A DNA stretch of 64,000 nt from an uncultured Eubacterium sp. GTDB lineage: Bacteria > Bacillota > Clostridia > Lachnospirales > Lachnospiraceae. Under the pieces are notes generated by a model that searched no databases, was not told where the DNA came from, and saw only the letters and a list, made by a program, of their open reading frames with translations. A program made the position numbers and the translations under genes. Positions within the stretch are counted from its first letter, which is position 1; every line of letters begins with the position of its first letter. The stretch spans positions 21,169-85,168 of the forward strand of contig CAMWXD010000011.1 in NCBI GenBank assembly GCA_947178105.1. Reading direction: 5' to 3'. Shown here piece by piece: positions 17,409 through 26,820 of this stretch.

Positions 17409-17424
17409 AAAACTCCCCTCGTAT

Positions 17425-18237
17425 TTAAAAAATGATAGCCTCCGCCATCCGAACTGCACGTACATTTTCCTTCACATCATGCACCCTGACAAACGCACAC
17501 CGCTTTAGCACAGCAAGCACTGTCGTGACCAGCGTCCCCTCCAGCCGTTCCTGTACCGGCAGATCCAGCGCCAGCCCGATTACAGACTTGCGCGAAGCGC
17601 CAAGCAGCACCGGATAGCCCAGCTCCTGCAACTGTTCCAGACAGCGGATTGCCTCCAGATTGTTCTCATATGTCTTTGCAAACCCAACGCCAGGATCCAA
17701 AATGATCCGGTCATTTCGGATGCCTGCTTTTTTTGCAGCCGCAACGGTTTTCTTTAAATCTGCCAGCAAATCCTCCATAAAATTTTGATACGGATGTTTT
17801 GCCAGATCCTTGCGGTTATGCATCAGGCAGCATGGAATCCCTGCCTCTGCGATCACGCCTGCAAGCGCTGCGTCATACCCAAGCCCCCAGATATCATTTA
17901 CCAAATCGGCGCCTGCTTGAATTGCTGCCTTTGCAACGCTGCTTTTATATGTATCGATGGAAACCGGAATATCGAAGTTTTTTTTGATCTGTTCGATCAC
18001 AGGCGCCGTGCGGGCGATTTCCTCTTCATCCGTGACCTGTTCATAGCCCGGCCTTGTAGACTCTCCGCCTACATCGATGATGCCTGCGCCTTCCTGTATC
18101 ATCTGCTCCGTATGCTTTAACGCCGCATCCAGCTTATTCCACCTGCCGCCGTCGGAAAACGAATCTGGAGTGACATTTAAGATACCCATAACATAGGTCT
18201 TATGCTTGCAGTCAAATTCCTTTGTCCCTATTTTCAT
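17425..18237 (-). CDS. folP: Dihydropteroate synthase
   Basis: A 270-residue TIM-barrel enzyme that joins p-aminobenzoate to 6-hydroxymethyl-dihydropterin pyrophosphate. Typical motifs are MGILNVTPDSFSDGG (residues about 17-31), IIDVGGESTRPG, and the sulfonamide-region sequences VNDIWG and DPGVGFAKT. Full length for the family. Start codon ATG with a modest AGGG upstream. It sits between folE and folBK on the same strand. Confidence 0.97.
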   Translation of the reverse strand: MKIGTKEFDCKHKTYVMGILNVTPDSFSDGGRWNKLDAALKHTEQMIQEGAGIIDVGGESTRPGYEQVTDEEEIARTAPVIEQIKKNFDIPVSIDTYKSSVAKAAIQAGADLVNDIWGLGYDAALAGVIAEAGIPCCLMHNRKDLAKHPYQNFMEDLLADLKKTVAAAKKAGIRNDRIILDPGVGFAKTYENNLEAIRCLEQLQELGYPVLLGASRKSVIGLALDLPVQERLEGTLVTTVLAVLKRCAFVRVHDVKENVRAVRMAEAIIF

Positions 18238-18275
18238 ATATTGCCCTGTTCTTCCCTTTCCTATCCTTACCTTAT

Positions 18276-18389
18276 CCTTGCATGTATTCTACCACTTTCT
18301 GGCTGTCCTTTCTCCTTACCTGTATTCTACCACTTTCTGGCTGCCCTTTCTCCTTGCCTGCTTTCCGCCATTGCCTGGCTGTCTGAACA
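18276..18389. repeat. Three-unit 38-bp minisatellite between folE and folP
   Basis: Three consecutive 38-base units start with CCTTGCATGT, CCTTACCTGT and CCTTGCCTGC. Units 1 and 2 are nearly identical (TATTCTACCACTTTCTGGCTG shared in both); unit 3 is degenerate. They are non-coding on the minus strand, filling most of the folE-folP gap. Confidence 0.85.
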
Positions 18390-18429
18390 CCAGATTTTTC
18401 CAGCAGCATCAACAGCAGCAGCGTCTGCG

Positions 18430-18984
18430 TTACTGCTTCACCATCTGAAAAAACCTGCCTTTTAATGCTTCATCGTCTGCAAAGACGCCTCTTGCCGCAT
18501 AGGTCACTGTCCTGCTGCCAGGCTTTTTGATCCCGCGCATCGTCATGCACATGTGCTCCGCCTCCAGCATGACCATCGCACCCTCCGGCTGCAAATGCTC
18601 CATCAGTGCATCTGCAATCTGCGCTGTCATCCGCTCCTGTAGCTGCGGCCTTTTTGCATAGACCTCTACCGTACGCGCCAGCTTGCTTAGCCCTGCGACT
18701 TTTCCGTTCGGGACATACGCCACATGCGCTTTGCCGTAAAACGGCAGCAGATGATGCTCGCAGGCAGAATAAAACTGGATATCCTTTTCCAATACCATAT
18801 CTGTCTGCTGTGTATGAAACGTTTTCGACAACGGCTGCGCCGCGCTTTGTGCCATGCCCGCAAAAATCTCCTGATACATCCTTGCAACCCGCTGCGGCGT
18901 CTCCCTTAGCCCCTCCCGCATAGGGTCTTCCCCTATGCCTTCCAGCAGCAACAAAACCCCTTCCATTATTTTCTTTTCATCCAT
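18430..18984 (-). CDS. folE: GTP cyclohydrolase I
   Basis: A 184-residue enzyme that converts GTP to dihydroneopterin triphosphate, the first step of folate synthesis. Zinc and active-site motifs are visible: [28 protein letters not shown] and [12 protein letters not shown] prefer the ATG at MDEKKI with CAGGCGG upstream, which gives the family's usual N terminus; a GTG 16 codons earlier (18430-19032) is an alternative with a weaker site. Encoded between folC and folP. Confidence 0.96.
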   Translation of the reverse strand: MDEKKIMEGVLLLLEGIGEDPMREGLRETPQRVARMYQEIFAGMAQSAAQPLSKTFHTQQTDMVLEKDIQFYSACEHHLLPFYGKAHVAYVPNGKVAGLSKLARTVEVYAKRPQLQERMTAQIADALMEHLQPEGAMVMLEAEHMCMTMRGIKKPGSRTVTYAARGVFADDEALKGRFFQMVKQ

Positions 18985-19080
18985 ATTTTCCGCCTGCTTT
19001 CCCTGTCCTTTTTCCTTTTTGTCCGCCCGCACACAGCCTGCGGCTTTCGAAGCCTGGATCTTTGGCTCATGCCGCTGTTT

Positions 19081-20418
19081 TCAGAAAACTCTGCCCTGCA
19101 CCGCAGCTTTCAGCTCCTTTAAATAAGAAAACGAGCCAAACGCCAGCACCACACCGTCTGTGCCTGCCGCTGCCTGCGCTGCCGCTGCCGCCTTGCCCAC
19201 ATCCGGCATGTAGGCGGCCATTGCCTGCATATGTTGCACCTTTTGCGCAAGTATTCTGCCATCCAACGCCCGCGGATGGCGCGGCGTCACAGTAAATACC
19301 TGCGCGGCATATGGCAGCAGCGCCTGCAATGCCTTCTCATACTCCTTGTCTGCAAAGACGCCTATAATATATACGATTCTGCGCCCCGCAAGGCAATGCA
19401 TGATGGTTTCCCGCAGACAGTATGCAGCGCCTTCATTATGCGCCCCATCGATATAAAAATCCGGCGCGCCTGCAATCCGCTCCATACGCCCCGGCAGCCG
19501 CACATGCGCCAGTCCTTCCAGTACCGCTTCCCGAGAAATCAAAACCCCGCGCCCGCGCAGCAGGCGCACCGTCTCCAGCACACATGCCAGATTTTGTCTC
19601 TGGCACGCCCCGACAAGCCCAAGCGTACCTGCGATGGCCTCCTGCCGCACGCCTGCCTGTTCCCCGCCTGGTGCTGGCGCCGCAGGATACCAGTCCGCTT
19701 CAAAAAAACTTTGCCTGCCGTCATAAGAAAACCTGCGCAGACTTGCCGGATCCGCGGTATAAAATGCACTTTGCTTTTGTGCTGCCGCCTGTTTCAATAC
19801 TTCCAATACTTCCGGCTTTTGCGCTGCCGACACACACGGGCAGCCAGGCTTTAGAATCCCCGCCTTTGCCGCCGCAATTTCCTGCAGCGTATTGCCTAAA
19901 AATGCCATATGGTCTTTGCTGATCGAAGCAAACACACTGCATACCGGATGCGTAATCAGATTCGTCGCATCCTGCTCCCCGCCAAGCCCGGTTTCCAGTA
20001 CGACATACTCACACGCTTCCTGCCAGAAAAAGCAAAAAGCGATTGCAGTCTCCACCTCAAAAGCCGTTGGATGCGGCAACCCCTCTTTTTGCATATCCCG
20101 GCACGCTGCCTGCACCCTGCCTGCAAGAGCGGCAAACTCCTCCTGTGTGACCGCCCTCCCATTGACTTTCATGATCTCTTCCGGTTCAAATACCGCAGGG
20201 GATGTATACACCCCCGTCCGGTATCCTGCCGCCAAAAGGATATTCGAAAGCATCGCACAGACAGAGCCTTTGCCGTTCGTCCCTGCAACATGGATAATGC
20301 AAAGCCGCTCCTGCACATTTCCAAGCCGCGCCATCAGGCTTTTGATACTGTCAAGCCCGCATACAATCCCATACTTGCCGGTTTCCTCTATAAATTCCCT
20401 TGCCTGTGTGTAATCCAT
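19081..20418 (-). CDS. folC: Folylpolyglutamate synthase / dihydrofolate synthase
   Basis: A 445-residue Mur-ligase-type ATP-dependent enzyme that adds glutamate to dihydropteroate or folate. The P-loop HVAGTNGKGSVCAML, the ETGLGGEQDATN motif and the DGAHNEGA C-domain motif are diagnostic. The GLGGEQDATN form differs slightly from the usual GLGGRLDATN. I start at MDYTQAREF, preceded by GAGGATATTTTT; the track start falls within gpsA. It follows gpsA by about 10 bases and completes the FolE-FolP-FolBK set, with no dihydrofolate reductase in the window. Confidence 0.95.
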   Translation of the reverse strand: MDYTQAREFIEETGKYGIVCGLDSIKSLMARLGNVQERLCIIHVAGTNGKGSVCAMLSNILLAAGYRTGVYTSPAVFEPEEIMKVNGRAVTQEEFAALAGRVQAACRDMQKEGLPHPTAFEVETAIAFCFFWQEACEYVVLETGLGGEQDATNLITHPVCSVFASISKDHMAFLGNTLQEIAAAKAGILKPGCPCVSAAQKPEVLEVLKQAAAQKQSAFYTADPASLRRFSYDGRQSFFEADWYPAAPAPGGEQAGVRQEAIAGTLGLVGACQRQNLACVLETVRLLRGRGVLISREAVLEGLAHVRLPGRMERIAGAPDFYIDGAHNEGAAYCLRETIMHCLAGRRIVYIIGVFADKEYEKALQALLPYAAQVFTVTPRHPRALDGRILAQKVQHMQAMAAYMPDVGKAAAAAQAAAGTDGVVLAFGSFSYLKELKAAVQGRVF

Positions 20419-20428
20419 AAAAATATCC

Positions 20429-21445
20429 TCACTGCGCCTCCCAGGCAAGCTCTTCATTCTCCGCTTTTTTATCCCTCGTCATCAGTTCATAGACCGCATC
20501 CTTTACCGGCTTGTTGTCAAACAATGCCGCATTGACCTGTTCGATAATCGGCAGATCCACGCCGTATTTTTTTGCCAGCCCCATCGCTGCTTTAGCGGAA
20601 TAGACGCCTTCCACGACCATTTTTACCTCGTCCATCGCCTGTTTCATACTGTATCCTTTTCCCATCAGGATCCCCGCCCTGCGGTTGCGGCTGTGCATAC
20701 TCGCGCAGGTAACAATCAGGTCGCCGATCCCAGTAAGCCCGCTTAGTGTCTCATATTTTGCACCCATCGCAAGCCCCAGCCGTCCGATCTCATTGATTCC
20801 TCTCGTGATCAATGCCGCCTTTGTATTGTCTCCGTAGCCAAGCCCATCCGCCATGCCGGCTGCCAACGCGATCACATTTTTTAACGAAGCCCCGATTTCC
20901 ATCCCAACAACATCCGGGCTTGTATAGACCCGAAAGGCTTCGTTCATAAAATAATGCTGCACACGCTCCGCCGTTTCCCGGCTTTTTGCACCTGCCACAA
21001 GCGCTGACGGCATCCCGCGCCCGACCTCTTCTGCATGGGACGGCCCGCACAATACCGCTGTGGCCGACTGCGGAATCTCCTGCTCTATGACCTGCGATAA
21101 TGTCATCAGCGTGTCTTCCTCAATCCCTTTTGCAACACTGATCAGAAGCTGTCCGCCTGCTACATACGGCGCCATGCTGTGCGCTGTCTGCCGCGTATAC
21201 ATGGACGGGACGGCAAGCACCAGCGCATCCATGCCAGAAACCGCCTGTTTTAAATCCGACGTATACCGGATCGTATCCGCCAGCTTGACTCCCGGCAGTT
21301 TCTCGATATGCTCCTGGTGCTCCTGCAACATCTGCACCTCTGCTTCGATCGCAGACCATACCAAAACCTCATGCCCGTTTTTATCCAATACAGCAGCCAG
21401 TGCCGTTCCCCAGCTTCCCGCGCCAATCATTCCAATTTTTGCCAT
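20429..21445 (-). CDS. gpsA: Glycerol-3-phosphate dehydrogenase [NAD(P)+]
   Basis: A 338-residue cytosolic enzyme reducing dihydroxyacetone phosphate to sn-glycerol 3-phosphate for phospholipid synthesis. The Rossmann motif GAGSWGTALA (residues 8-17), the catalytic-lysine region SVAKGIE, GPSHAEEV, and the substrate-binding LKNVIALAAGMADGLGYGDN and SRNRRAG are present. Encoded directly after plsY, whose product uses glycerol 3-phosphate, and before folC. AGGGAGATT precedes the ATG. Confidence 0.98.
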   Translation of the reverse strand: MAKIGMIGAGSWGTALAAVLDKNGHEVLVWSAIEAEVQMLQEHQEHIEKLPGVKLADTIRYTSDLKQAVSGMDALVLAVPSMYTRQTAHSMAPYVAGGQLLISVAKGIEEDTLMTLSQVIEQEIPQSATAVLCGPSHAEEVGRGMPSALVAGAKSRETAERVQHYFMNEAFRVYTSPDVVGMEIGASLKNVIALAAGMADGLGYGDNTKAALITRGINEIGRLGLAMGAKYETLSGLTGIGDLIVTCASMHSRNRRAGILMGKGYSMKQAMDEVKMVVEGVYSAKAAMGLAKKYGVDLPIIEQVNAALFDNKPVKDAVYELMTRDKKAENEELAWEAQ

Positions 21446-21480
21446 AATCTCCCTGCCTTCTGCCTTTCTTTTCCAATCTT

Positions 21481-22134
21481 TCAGGATTGCTTTTCTTCCT
21501 TTACAAACACTTTATTTTCCGTACCGCTTAACAGCCGCCTGATATTTGACTGATGCCGGATAACACCGAGCACGCAGACAATCCCGACTACGGCAAAGAT
21601 CTCCGGCAAAGCCTGCGGGGGCGCCCCAAGCATTCCGTTGTTCCCAAAAATAACCGTCTGTACAAAAAAACCGATACAGACAAGCAGAGAGCCTACGGAC
21701 ACATACCGCTTTACAAAAATACTGAGCACAAACAAAACCAGGCACACCGGCACCGCCCACGGACAAAACGCCAGCATCATGCCCGCTGTCGTCGCAATGC
21801 CCTTGCCGCCTTTCAATTTTAAATGTATCGGAAAATTATGTCCCAGGACAGCTCCAAGCCCTGCATATGCCTCCAGGATCTTCACCTCATCGGCATAACT
21901 GCCGCGAAAGATCAGCCATACGAGCAGTACTGCAAACACACCCTTAAATCCGTCGCCTAAAAATACAAGGATCCCTGCTTTTTTTCCAAGCGTACGGAAG
22001 GTATTTGTCGTCCCGATATTGCCGCTGCCCATACTGCGGATATCCACATGGACGTGCTTTGCGTAAAAATACCCTGTTGTAAACAGCCCGAACAGGTAGC
22101 CGATTGCAACAGCAATCATACGTGCTGCTATCAT
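21481..22134 (-). CDS. plsY: Acyl-phosphate:glycerol-3-phosphate acyltransferase
   Basis: A 217-residue membrane enzyme that transfers an acyl group from acyl-phosphate to glycerol 3-phosphate, the first step of phospholipid synthesis in most Gram-positives. Motifs are the conserved GSGNIGTTNTFR, the loop HNFPIHLKLKGGKGIATTAG and a C-terminal RHQSNIRRLLSG. Five or so membrane helices. Its ATG overlaps the der stop codon (ATGA), indicating coupling, and gpsA, the source of its substrate, follows. Confidence 0.97.
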   Translation of the reverse strand: MIAARMIAVAIGYLFGLFTTGYFYAKHVHVDIRSMGSGNIGTTNTFRTLGKKAGILVFLGDGFKGVFAVLLVWLIFRGSYADEVKILEAYAGLGAVLGHNFPIHLKLKGGKGIATTAGMMLAFCPWAVPVCLVLFVLSIFVKRYVSVGSLLVCIGFFVQTVIFGNNGMLGAPPQALPEIFAVVGIVCVLGVIRHQSNIRRLLSGTENKVFVKEEKQS

Positions 22135-23459
22135 TTTCCGCCCTCCTTCCGCTCACGGATCAAAAATTTTAACGCCGTCCCGCGAAATCCAAACGCATCC
22201 CGGATCCTGTTTTCCAGATATCTCGTATACGAAAAATGCATCAGCTCCTTGTCATTGACAAATATAACAAACGTAGGCGGTTTTACCGACACCTGCGTGA
22301 TGTAATAAAGCTTTAACCGTTTCCCTTTGTCATACGGCGGCTGCTGCAGCGCTACGGCTTCTGCCATAATCTCATTTAAAACGCCTGTCGCTACGCGCAT
22401 ACTGTTATTCTGCATGACCAGGTCGATCATACTGTAAAGCTTTTGCAGCCGCTGCCCGGTCTTTGCCGAGATAAACATAATCTCCGCATAGGACATAAAA
22501 CTCAGGATCTGGCGGATTTTCTCCGTCTGGCGGTAAATGGTCTTATCATCCTTTTCCACAATATCCCATTTATTGACAGCAATAATCATTCCCTTGCCCC
22601 GCTCATGGGCGATCCCTGCGATCTTGGCATCCTGCTCGGTCACGCCTTCTGTACCGTCGATTAACAAAACGACTACATCCGCACGCTCCACAGCAGTCAC
22701 TGCACGGATAATGCTGTAACGCTCGATCTCTTCCTTAATCTTGCTCTTGCGCCGTATCCCCGCCGTATCAATAAAGACGTATTCCTGTCCCTGATAGGCT
22801 ACCGCCGTATCGACTGCATCCCTGGTCGTACCCGCAATATCCGATACGATCACGCGGTCTTTGCCGCACAGCTTATTTACCAGAGAGGATTTGCCGGTGT
22901 TCGGCTTTCCTACAATGGCGATTTTTGGCCGGTCATCGTCCGCCTCCTCCTGGCTGTTTGCTGGAAAATACTGGACAACCTCATCGAGCAGGTCTCCAAG
23001 CCCCAGCCTGGACGCGGCTGAAATCGGCACTGGTTCCCCAAGCCCTAGATTGTAAAACTCATACACGTCCATCATATATTTTTGAAAATTGTCTACCTTG
23101 TTCACTGCCAGCACGACCGGCTTTTTGGAACGGCGCAGCAGATCCGCCACCTTTGCATCCGCATCTACAAGCCCCTGTCGCACATCTGTGATCATTACAA
23201 TCACATCCGCTGTATCAATCGCGATCTGCGCCTGTTCCCGCATCTGTGACAATATAATATCTTTGCTGTCAGGCTCAATCCCTCCGGTATCGATCATGGT
23301 AAAGTCTCTGTCTGTCCACGATACATCTGCATAAATCCGGTCTCTCGTGACTCCCGGCGTATCCTTTACAATCGAAATCCTGGAACCAGCCAGCGCATTA
23401 AACAGCGTAGACTTTCCGACATTCGGACGCCCTACAATTGCTACGATTGGTTTACTCAT
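22131..23459 (-). CDS. der: Ribosome-biogenesis GTPase Der (EngA)
   Basis: A 442-residue protein with two consecutive G domains and a C-terminal KH-like domain. First P-loop GRPNVGKSTLFN (residues 10-21) with DTGG; second GKPNTGKSSLVN with DTAG. It acts in maturation of the 50S ribosomal subunit. Normal length. It is encoded 9 bases after the DUF512 gene, a pairing often conserved in Clostridia, and overlaps plsY. AGGAGATAAAG precedes the ATG. Confidence 0.98.
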   Translation of the reverse strand: MSKPIVAIVGRPNVGKSTLFNALAGSRISIVKDTPGVTRDRIYADVSWTDRDFTMIDTGGIEPDSKDIILSQMREQAQIAIDTADVIVMITDVRQGLVDADAKVADLLRRSKKPVVLAVNKVDNFQKYMMDVYEFYNLGLGEPVPISAASRLGLGDLLDEVVQYFPANSQEEADDDRPKIAIVGKPNTGKSSLVNKLCGKDRVIVSDIAGTTRDAVDTAVAYQGQEYVFIDTAGIRRKSKIKEEIERYSIIRAVTAVERADVVVLLIDGTEGVTEQDAKIAGIAHERGKGMIIAVNKWDIVEKDDKTIYRQTEKIRQILSFMSYAEIMFISAKTGQRLQKLYSMIDLVMQNNSMRVATGVLNEIMAEAVALQQPPYDKGKRLKLYYITQVSVKPPTFVIFVNDKELMHFSYTRYLENRIRDAFGFRGTALKFLIRERKEGGK

Positions 23460-23468
23460 CTTTATCTC

Positions 23469-24812
23469 CTATTCTGGTTCATCGCTACAACACATTGCTT
23501 TATATAAATCCTGTCCGTTAGAGTTTACAATAACTATCTGAACTTGTAAAGCATTTTTAAGCTCGCGTACCGACATATCATCCAAAAAGACCTCTTCCCC
23601 GCTGCGCAGCAGGCTGCACGGCAGCAGCAGCCGCTCCCCCAGGTCTTTGCCCTTTAGCTGCCTGTATAAGTCCTGTCCTGTCAGCAGGCCTGCCACCGTA
23701 ATCTGTTCGCCGAAAAAATCGTTTTTTACTGCAAAGACCTCAATTTTTTTATCTGGATGGCGCTGCATAAATTCCTGCGCCAGTACCCTGATAAACGGCG
23801 CGGCAAGCATCCCCGTCGCAATCGACACCTTCTGCTGCATGTTCGCCGCGATCCTATACTCCTTGCCATCTTCCTTACGCAATGCCTCCCGAAACTCATC
23901 CAGCAGCAGGCGCAGCATTCCCACACCGTTTTCCAACTGCACATATCCATCGTAGCTTTCCCCAGACGGCAGCTTCTCATCCGCCAGCAAATACCATTCG
24001 TCCGACGCATGGACAAAATGCGTGCCGAAGCGCTCCATGCACGTATCCTGCCACTTGTGAATCATACGGATGGCCTGCCTTGCTTCCTCCTTTGTAAACG
24101 GCTCTAAAGGATACAGCCCGTCCCTGTATTTCGTCAGCCCCGCAGGCACGACAGATACGCTTTTCATATGCGGGAAATATCCAGTAAGCTCCCTGATGCT
24201 GCGTTCCAGCTCTTTTCCATCATTCACCCCTTTGCAGAGCACGATCTGTCCGTTCATCTCAATGCCCGCTTCATAAAGGCGCCGCATCTTTTTTAACGCT
24301 TCCCCTGCAAAACGGTTGTTCAGCATCTTGCAGCGAAGCTGCGGATTCATCGTCTGCACCGAAATATTAATCGGCGCCAGCTTATACATAATAATCCTTT
24401 CAATATCCGCATCCTTCATATTGGTAAGCGTCACATAATTGCCCTGCAAAAAAGACAGCCTCGAATCATCATCTTTAAAATAGAGCGTTTCGCGCATACC
24501 AGGCGGCATCTGGTCGATAAAGCAAAAGATGCACCGGTTTGAGCACGACCGATACTCATCCATCAGCCCGTTTTCAAACTCCAAGCCAAGGTCTTCTTCA
24601 TATTCTTTTTCAATCTCATACTCCCATTCTTCCCCATCCGGCTTTCGCACCACGACAGTCACATATTCTTCGTTTAACTGGTAATGATAGTCAAATACAT
24701 CCCCGATCTGCACATCATTCACACTGACCAGGACGTCGCCCGGCTCGATCTTTAGCTCCTCGGCAATGCTGCCGGGAAGAATATGGGATATCCTATGTTC
24801 TTTTTTTTGCAT
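23469..24812 (-). CDS. DUF512 radical SAM-like protein with N-terminal PDZ domain
   Basis: A 447-residue protein. The N terminus (about residues 5-60, ILPGSIAEELKIEPGDVLVSVN) is a PDZ-like domain. It is followed by a cysteine motif CSNRCIFCFIDQMPPGMR of radical SAM type and then the C-terminal DUF512 region with GVGMLRLLLDEF. The family is a conserved neighbour of der in Firmicutes and cyanobacteria; its reaction is not known to me. Encoded first in the long der-plsY-gpsA-fol run. A candidate promoter (TTGTCG, 17 bases, TAGTAT) lies upstream. Confidence 0.9.
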   Translation of the reverse strand: MQKKEHRISHILPGSIAEELKIEPGDVLVSVNDVQIGDVFDYHYQLNEEYVTVVVRKPDGEEWEYEIEKEYEEDLGLEFENGLMDEYRSCSNRCIFCFIDQMPPGMRETLYFKDDDSRLSFLQGNYVTLTNMKDADIERIIMYKLAPINISVQTMNPQLRCKMLNNRFAGEALKKMRRLYEAGIEMNGQIVLCKGVNDGKELERSIRELTGYFPHMKSVSVVPAGLTKYRDGLYPLEPFTKEEARQAIRMIHKWQDTCMERFGTHFVHASDEWYLLADEKLPSGESYDGYVQLENGVGMLRLLLDEFREALRKEDGKEYRIAANMQQKVSIATGMLAAPFIRVLAQEFMQRHPDKKIEVFAVKNDFFGEQITVAGLLTGQDLYRQLKGKDLGERLLLPCSLLRSGEEVFLDDMSVRELKNALQVQIVIVNSNGQDLYKAMCCSDEPE

Positions 24813-24865
24813 CCTGTATTTTCCTTTATACTAACTATTTTAACGGCAGCCGACAAGGATCTTTC

Positions 24866-26578
24866 TTATTTTCCATAAAAATCTGCAAGCCACCCGCCGC
24901 CAATCAATACTTCCTTCCCCCGAAACGCAAAGCCGTAAATCCGTATCCTTCCCTCTGGGATCCCCTTTGACTCCAGCTTCACCGAATACTTCTTTTCTAT
25001 AATCTGCGAAAGAGCAGCCGACACCGTATCCTCAAGACTCTTTTCTTTCGAGGGAGCATGTACCTTAAACTCTATAATCATTCCATTTCCAAAACTGTCT
25101 GTTGGTTCAAACATCACGTCATATCTCCCAAAACCGCTTTCCCGGTTGGAAGTGACCGTATACCTGTCCGACAGCTCTACGGACAGTCCAAGAAAAAATC
25201 CATGATAAAACCGTTCCGGCTCAGAGCCTTGCGACGGCTTTATGCCAGCATCAAACATACTAAACGTAGCAAGCGCTACCCGATTCATATAGGCATTCAT
25301 AGCTTCCAAGTCTCCCACCAGCATTGCTTTTATAAAATCATTATAATTGGAGCTGCATACAGAAAACCAGTTTCTGACCATCCTGCGAAACATACAGACA
25401 ACCTCTCTATTGGTAAGAGCCAGAACATACTCCTTTTCTCCGCTGGAATTCTTAACACAATTTTTTACCTTTAAATACCCGCTTGCCAAAAGCAGGCTCC
25501 AAATCGCGCCTTCATCTGTATGCAGATCATGATAAACAATATTTTCATCCATTTTTGTCCGAAAATCCCTGCCCTTTAAAAGCTCCTCCACAATCCGCTT
25601 CACATTGGCACTGCCCTTGCCAATCAACTGCTCCACCAGTTTATTTGAGCTTGTGTTAACCCAATAATCGTCAAATTCGCGCTCATCTAAATAATTGATG
25701 ATCGACCAGGGATTATAAAGATTGCCGCAATTTCCAAATTGAAAGCCATCATACCATAGCTTCACTTCCTGCTTTCGATCTGCCAGCCCATACTCTTCTA
25801 AGGCAGAAAATACTTCCTGTTCCGTAAACCCAAAGGCCGACTGGTACTTTCTGGATGTCGTCGTAACGACTTTCAAATGATTCAAGTCAGAAAAAACAGA
25901 TTCTTTACTAACCCTTGTAATCCCTGTTAAAAGTGCTCGCTCCAGATATGGATTATCCTTCAACGCTGCGGCAAACATACTTCTGATAAAATCTGACATC
26001 TCTTTCCAGTAACCATATATATACGCTTCCTGCATCGGCGTATCATACTCATCCAAAAGAAGAATTACCTTTTTCCCATAATAACGCACCAAATACTCAG
26101 AAATCCTGTTACATGCAACTCCCGCTACCGCATCATCCATCTTATCTGTGACCTGATGAAAAAATTCTTTTTCCGAATCCGAAAGCAAATCCCCTTCCAG
26201 CAAAAACGTATGCCGCTGGTACACTTCCGCAAGAATCTGGCAGATTTTTTCCCTGACAAGCTGAAAATTGCTTCCCTTTACCCTGGAAAAGCTCAGATTC
26301 ACTACTGGATACGTCCCCTGCAAACGCTGGTATTTTTCTTCCTTCCAGATTGCAAACGGTTCAAACATCCAGCCACTGTCTCTATATTTGACTGAAAAAA
26401 ACTGCTCCGTCATGCTGAGCGTAAGTGTCTTTCCAAAACGCCTTGGACGCGTTATCAGCGTTACATCATCCTGGCTTTCCCACCATTCCTTGATAAAAAG
26501 CGTTTTATCAATATAAAAACAATCCCGCTCCACCACTTTTCGAAAATCCTGTATTCCAATTCCTACTGTTTTCGGCAT
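24866..26578 (-). CDS. AAA-ATPase-like / PD-(D/E)XK nuclease-like protein
   Basis: A 570-residue protein of the widespread 'predicted AAA-ATPase plus PD-(D/E)XK' family. N-terminal Walker A-like motif TRPRRFGKTLTLS (about residues 42-54), Walker B VILLLDEYDTP, then ALLTGITRVSKES typical of the family; C-terminal nuclease-like fold with FGRYDVMFEP and the MIIEFKVH core. Family function is unknown; proposals range from defence to mobile-element origin. AGGAGGTGTCAT precedes the ATG. It is transcribed away from a distant homologue (26821-28512) from a region with repeated CAGCCG boxes. No terminator is apparent downstream. Confidence 0.9.
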   Translation of the reverse strand: MPKTVGIGIQDFRKVVERDCFYIDKTLFIKEWWESQDDVTLITRPRRFGKTLTLSMTEQFFSVKYRDSGWMFEPFAIWKEEKYQRLQGTYPVVNLSFSRVKGSNFQLVREKICQILAEVYQRHTFLLEGDLLSDSEKEFFHQVTDKMDDAVAGVACNRISEYLVRYYGKKVILLLDEYDTPMQEAYIYGYWKEMSDFIRSMFAAALKDNPYLERALLTGITRVSKESVFSDLNHLKVVTTTSRKYQSAFGFTEQEVFSALEEYGLADRKQEVKLWYDGFQFGNCGNLYNPWSIINYLDEREFDDYWVNTSSNKLVEQLIGKGSANVKRIVEELLKGRDFRTKMDENIVYHDLHTDEGAIWSLLLASGYLKVKNCVKNSSGEKEYVLALTNREVVCMFRRMVRNWFSVCSSNYNDFIKAMLVGDLEAMNAYMNRVALATFSMFDAGIKPSQGSEPERFYHGFFLGLSVELSDRYTVTSNRESGFGRYDVMFEPTDSFGNGMIIEFKVHAPSKEKSLEDTVSAALSQIIEKKYSVKLESKGIPEGRIRIYGFAFRGKEVLIGGGWLADFYGK

Positions 26579-26603
26579 ATGACACCTCCTGCACTTACCT
26601 GAA

Positions 26604-26761
26604 AGTATATATCATATACGGCTGAAAAATCAATATCCATATCCTATGAAAATAACGGCTGAAAACGGCTGTTTCATATGCTATTTTCTTCTCTTTCTCC
26701 AAAAATAATGCCTAAAACGGCTTCTGTTTGTCTTTACACCTTTTGTTCTTTCTATTATAAT
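26604..26761. promoter_or_regulatory. Divergent promoters with repeated TTTCAGCCGT boxes
   Basis: Minus-strand promoter: TTGATT (26628-26633), 18 bases, TATACT (26604-26609). Plus-strand promoter: TTTACA (26733-26738), 17 bases, TATAAT (26756-26761). Copies of CGGCTGAAAA (reverse TTTTCAGCCG) occur at 26619 and 26656, with CGGCTG at 26666 and a partial CGGCTT at 26718. One copy lies between the minus -35 and -10 and the partial copy precedes the plus -35, so a shared regulator is plausible. Confidence 0.65.
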
Positions 26762-26820
26762 AACTATAATATTGCGTATTCCAAACAAACATACTGCAAC
26801 CGAACAAAAAGGAGCCGCCA

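Noticed and set aside
18276-18389. Possible CRISPR array
   Set aside because: The three 38-base units are directly contiguous with no spacers, so this is a tandem repeat.
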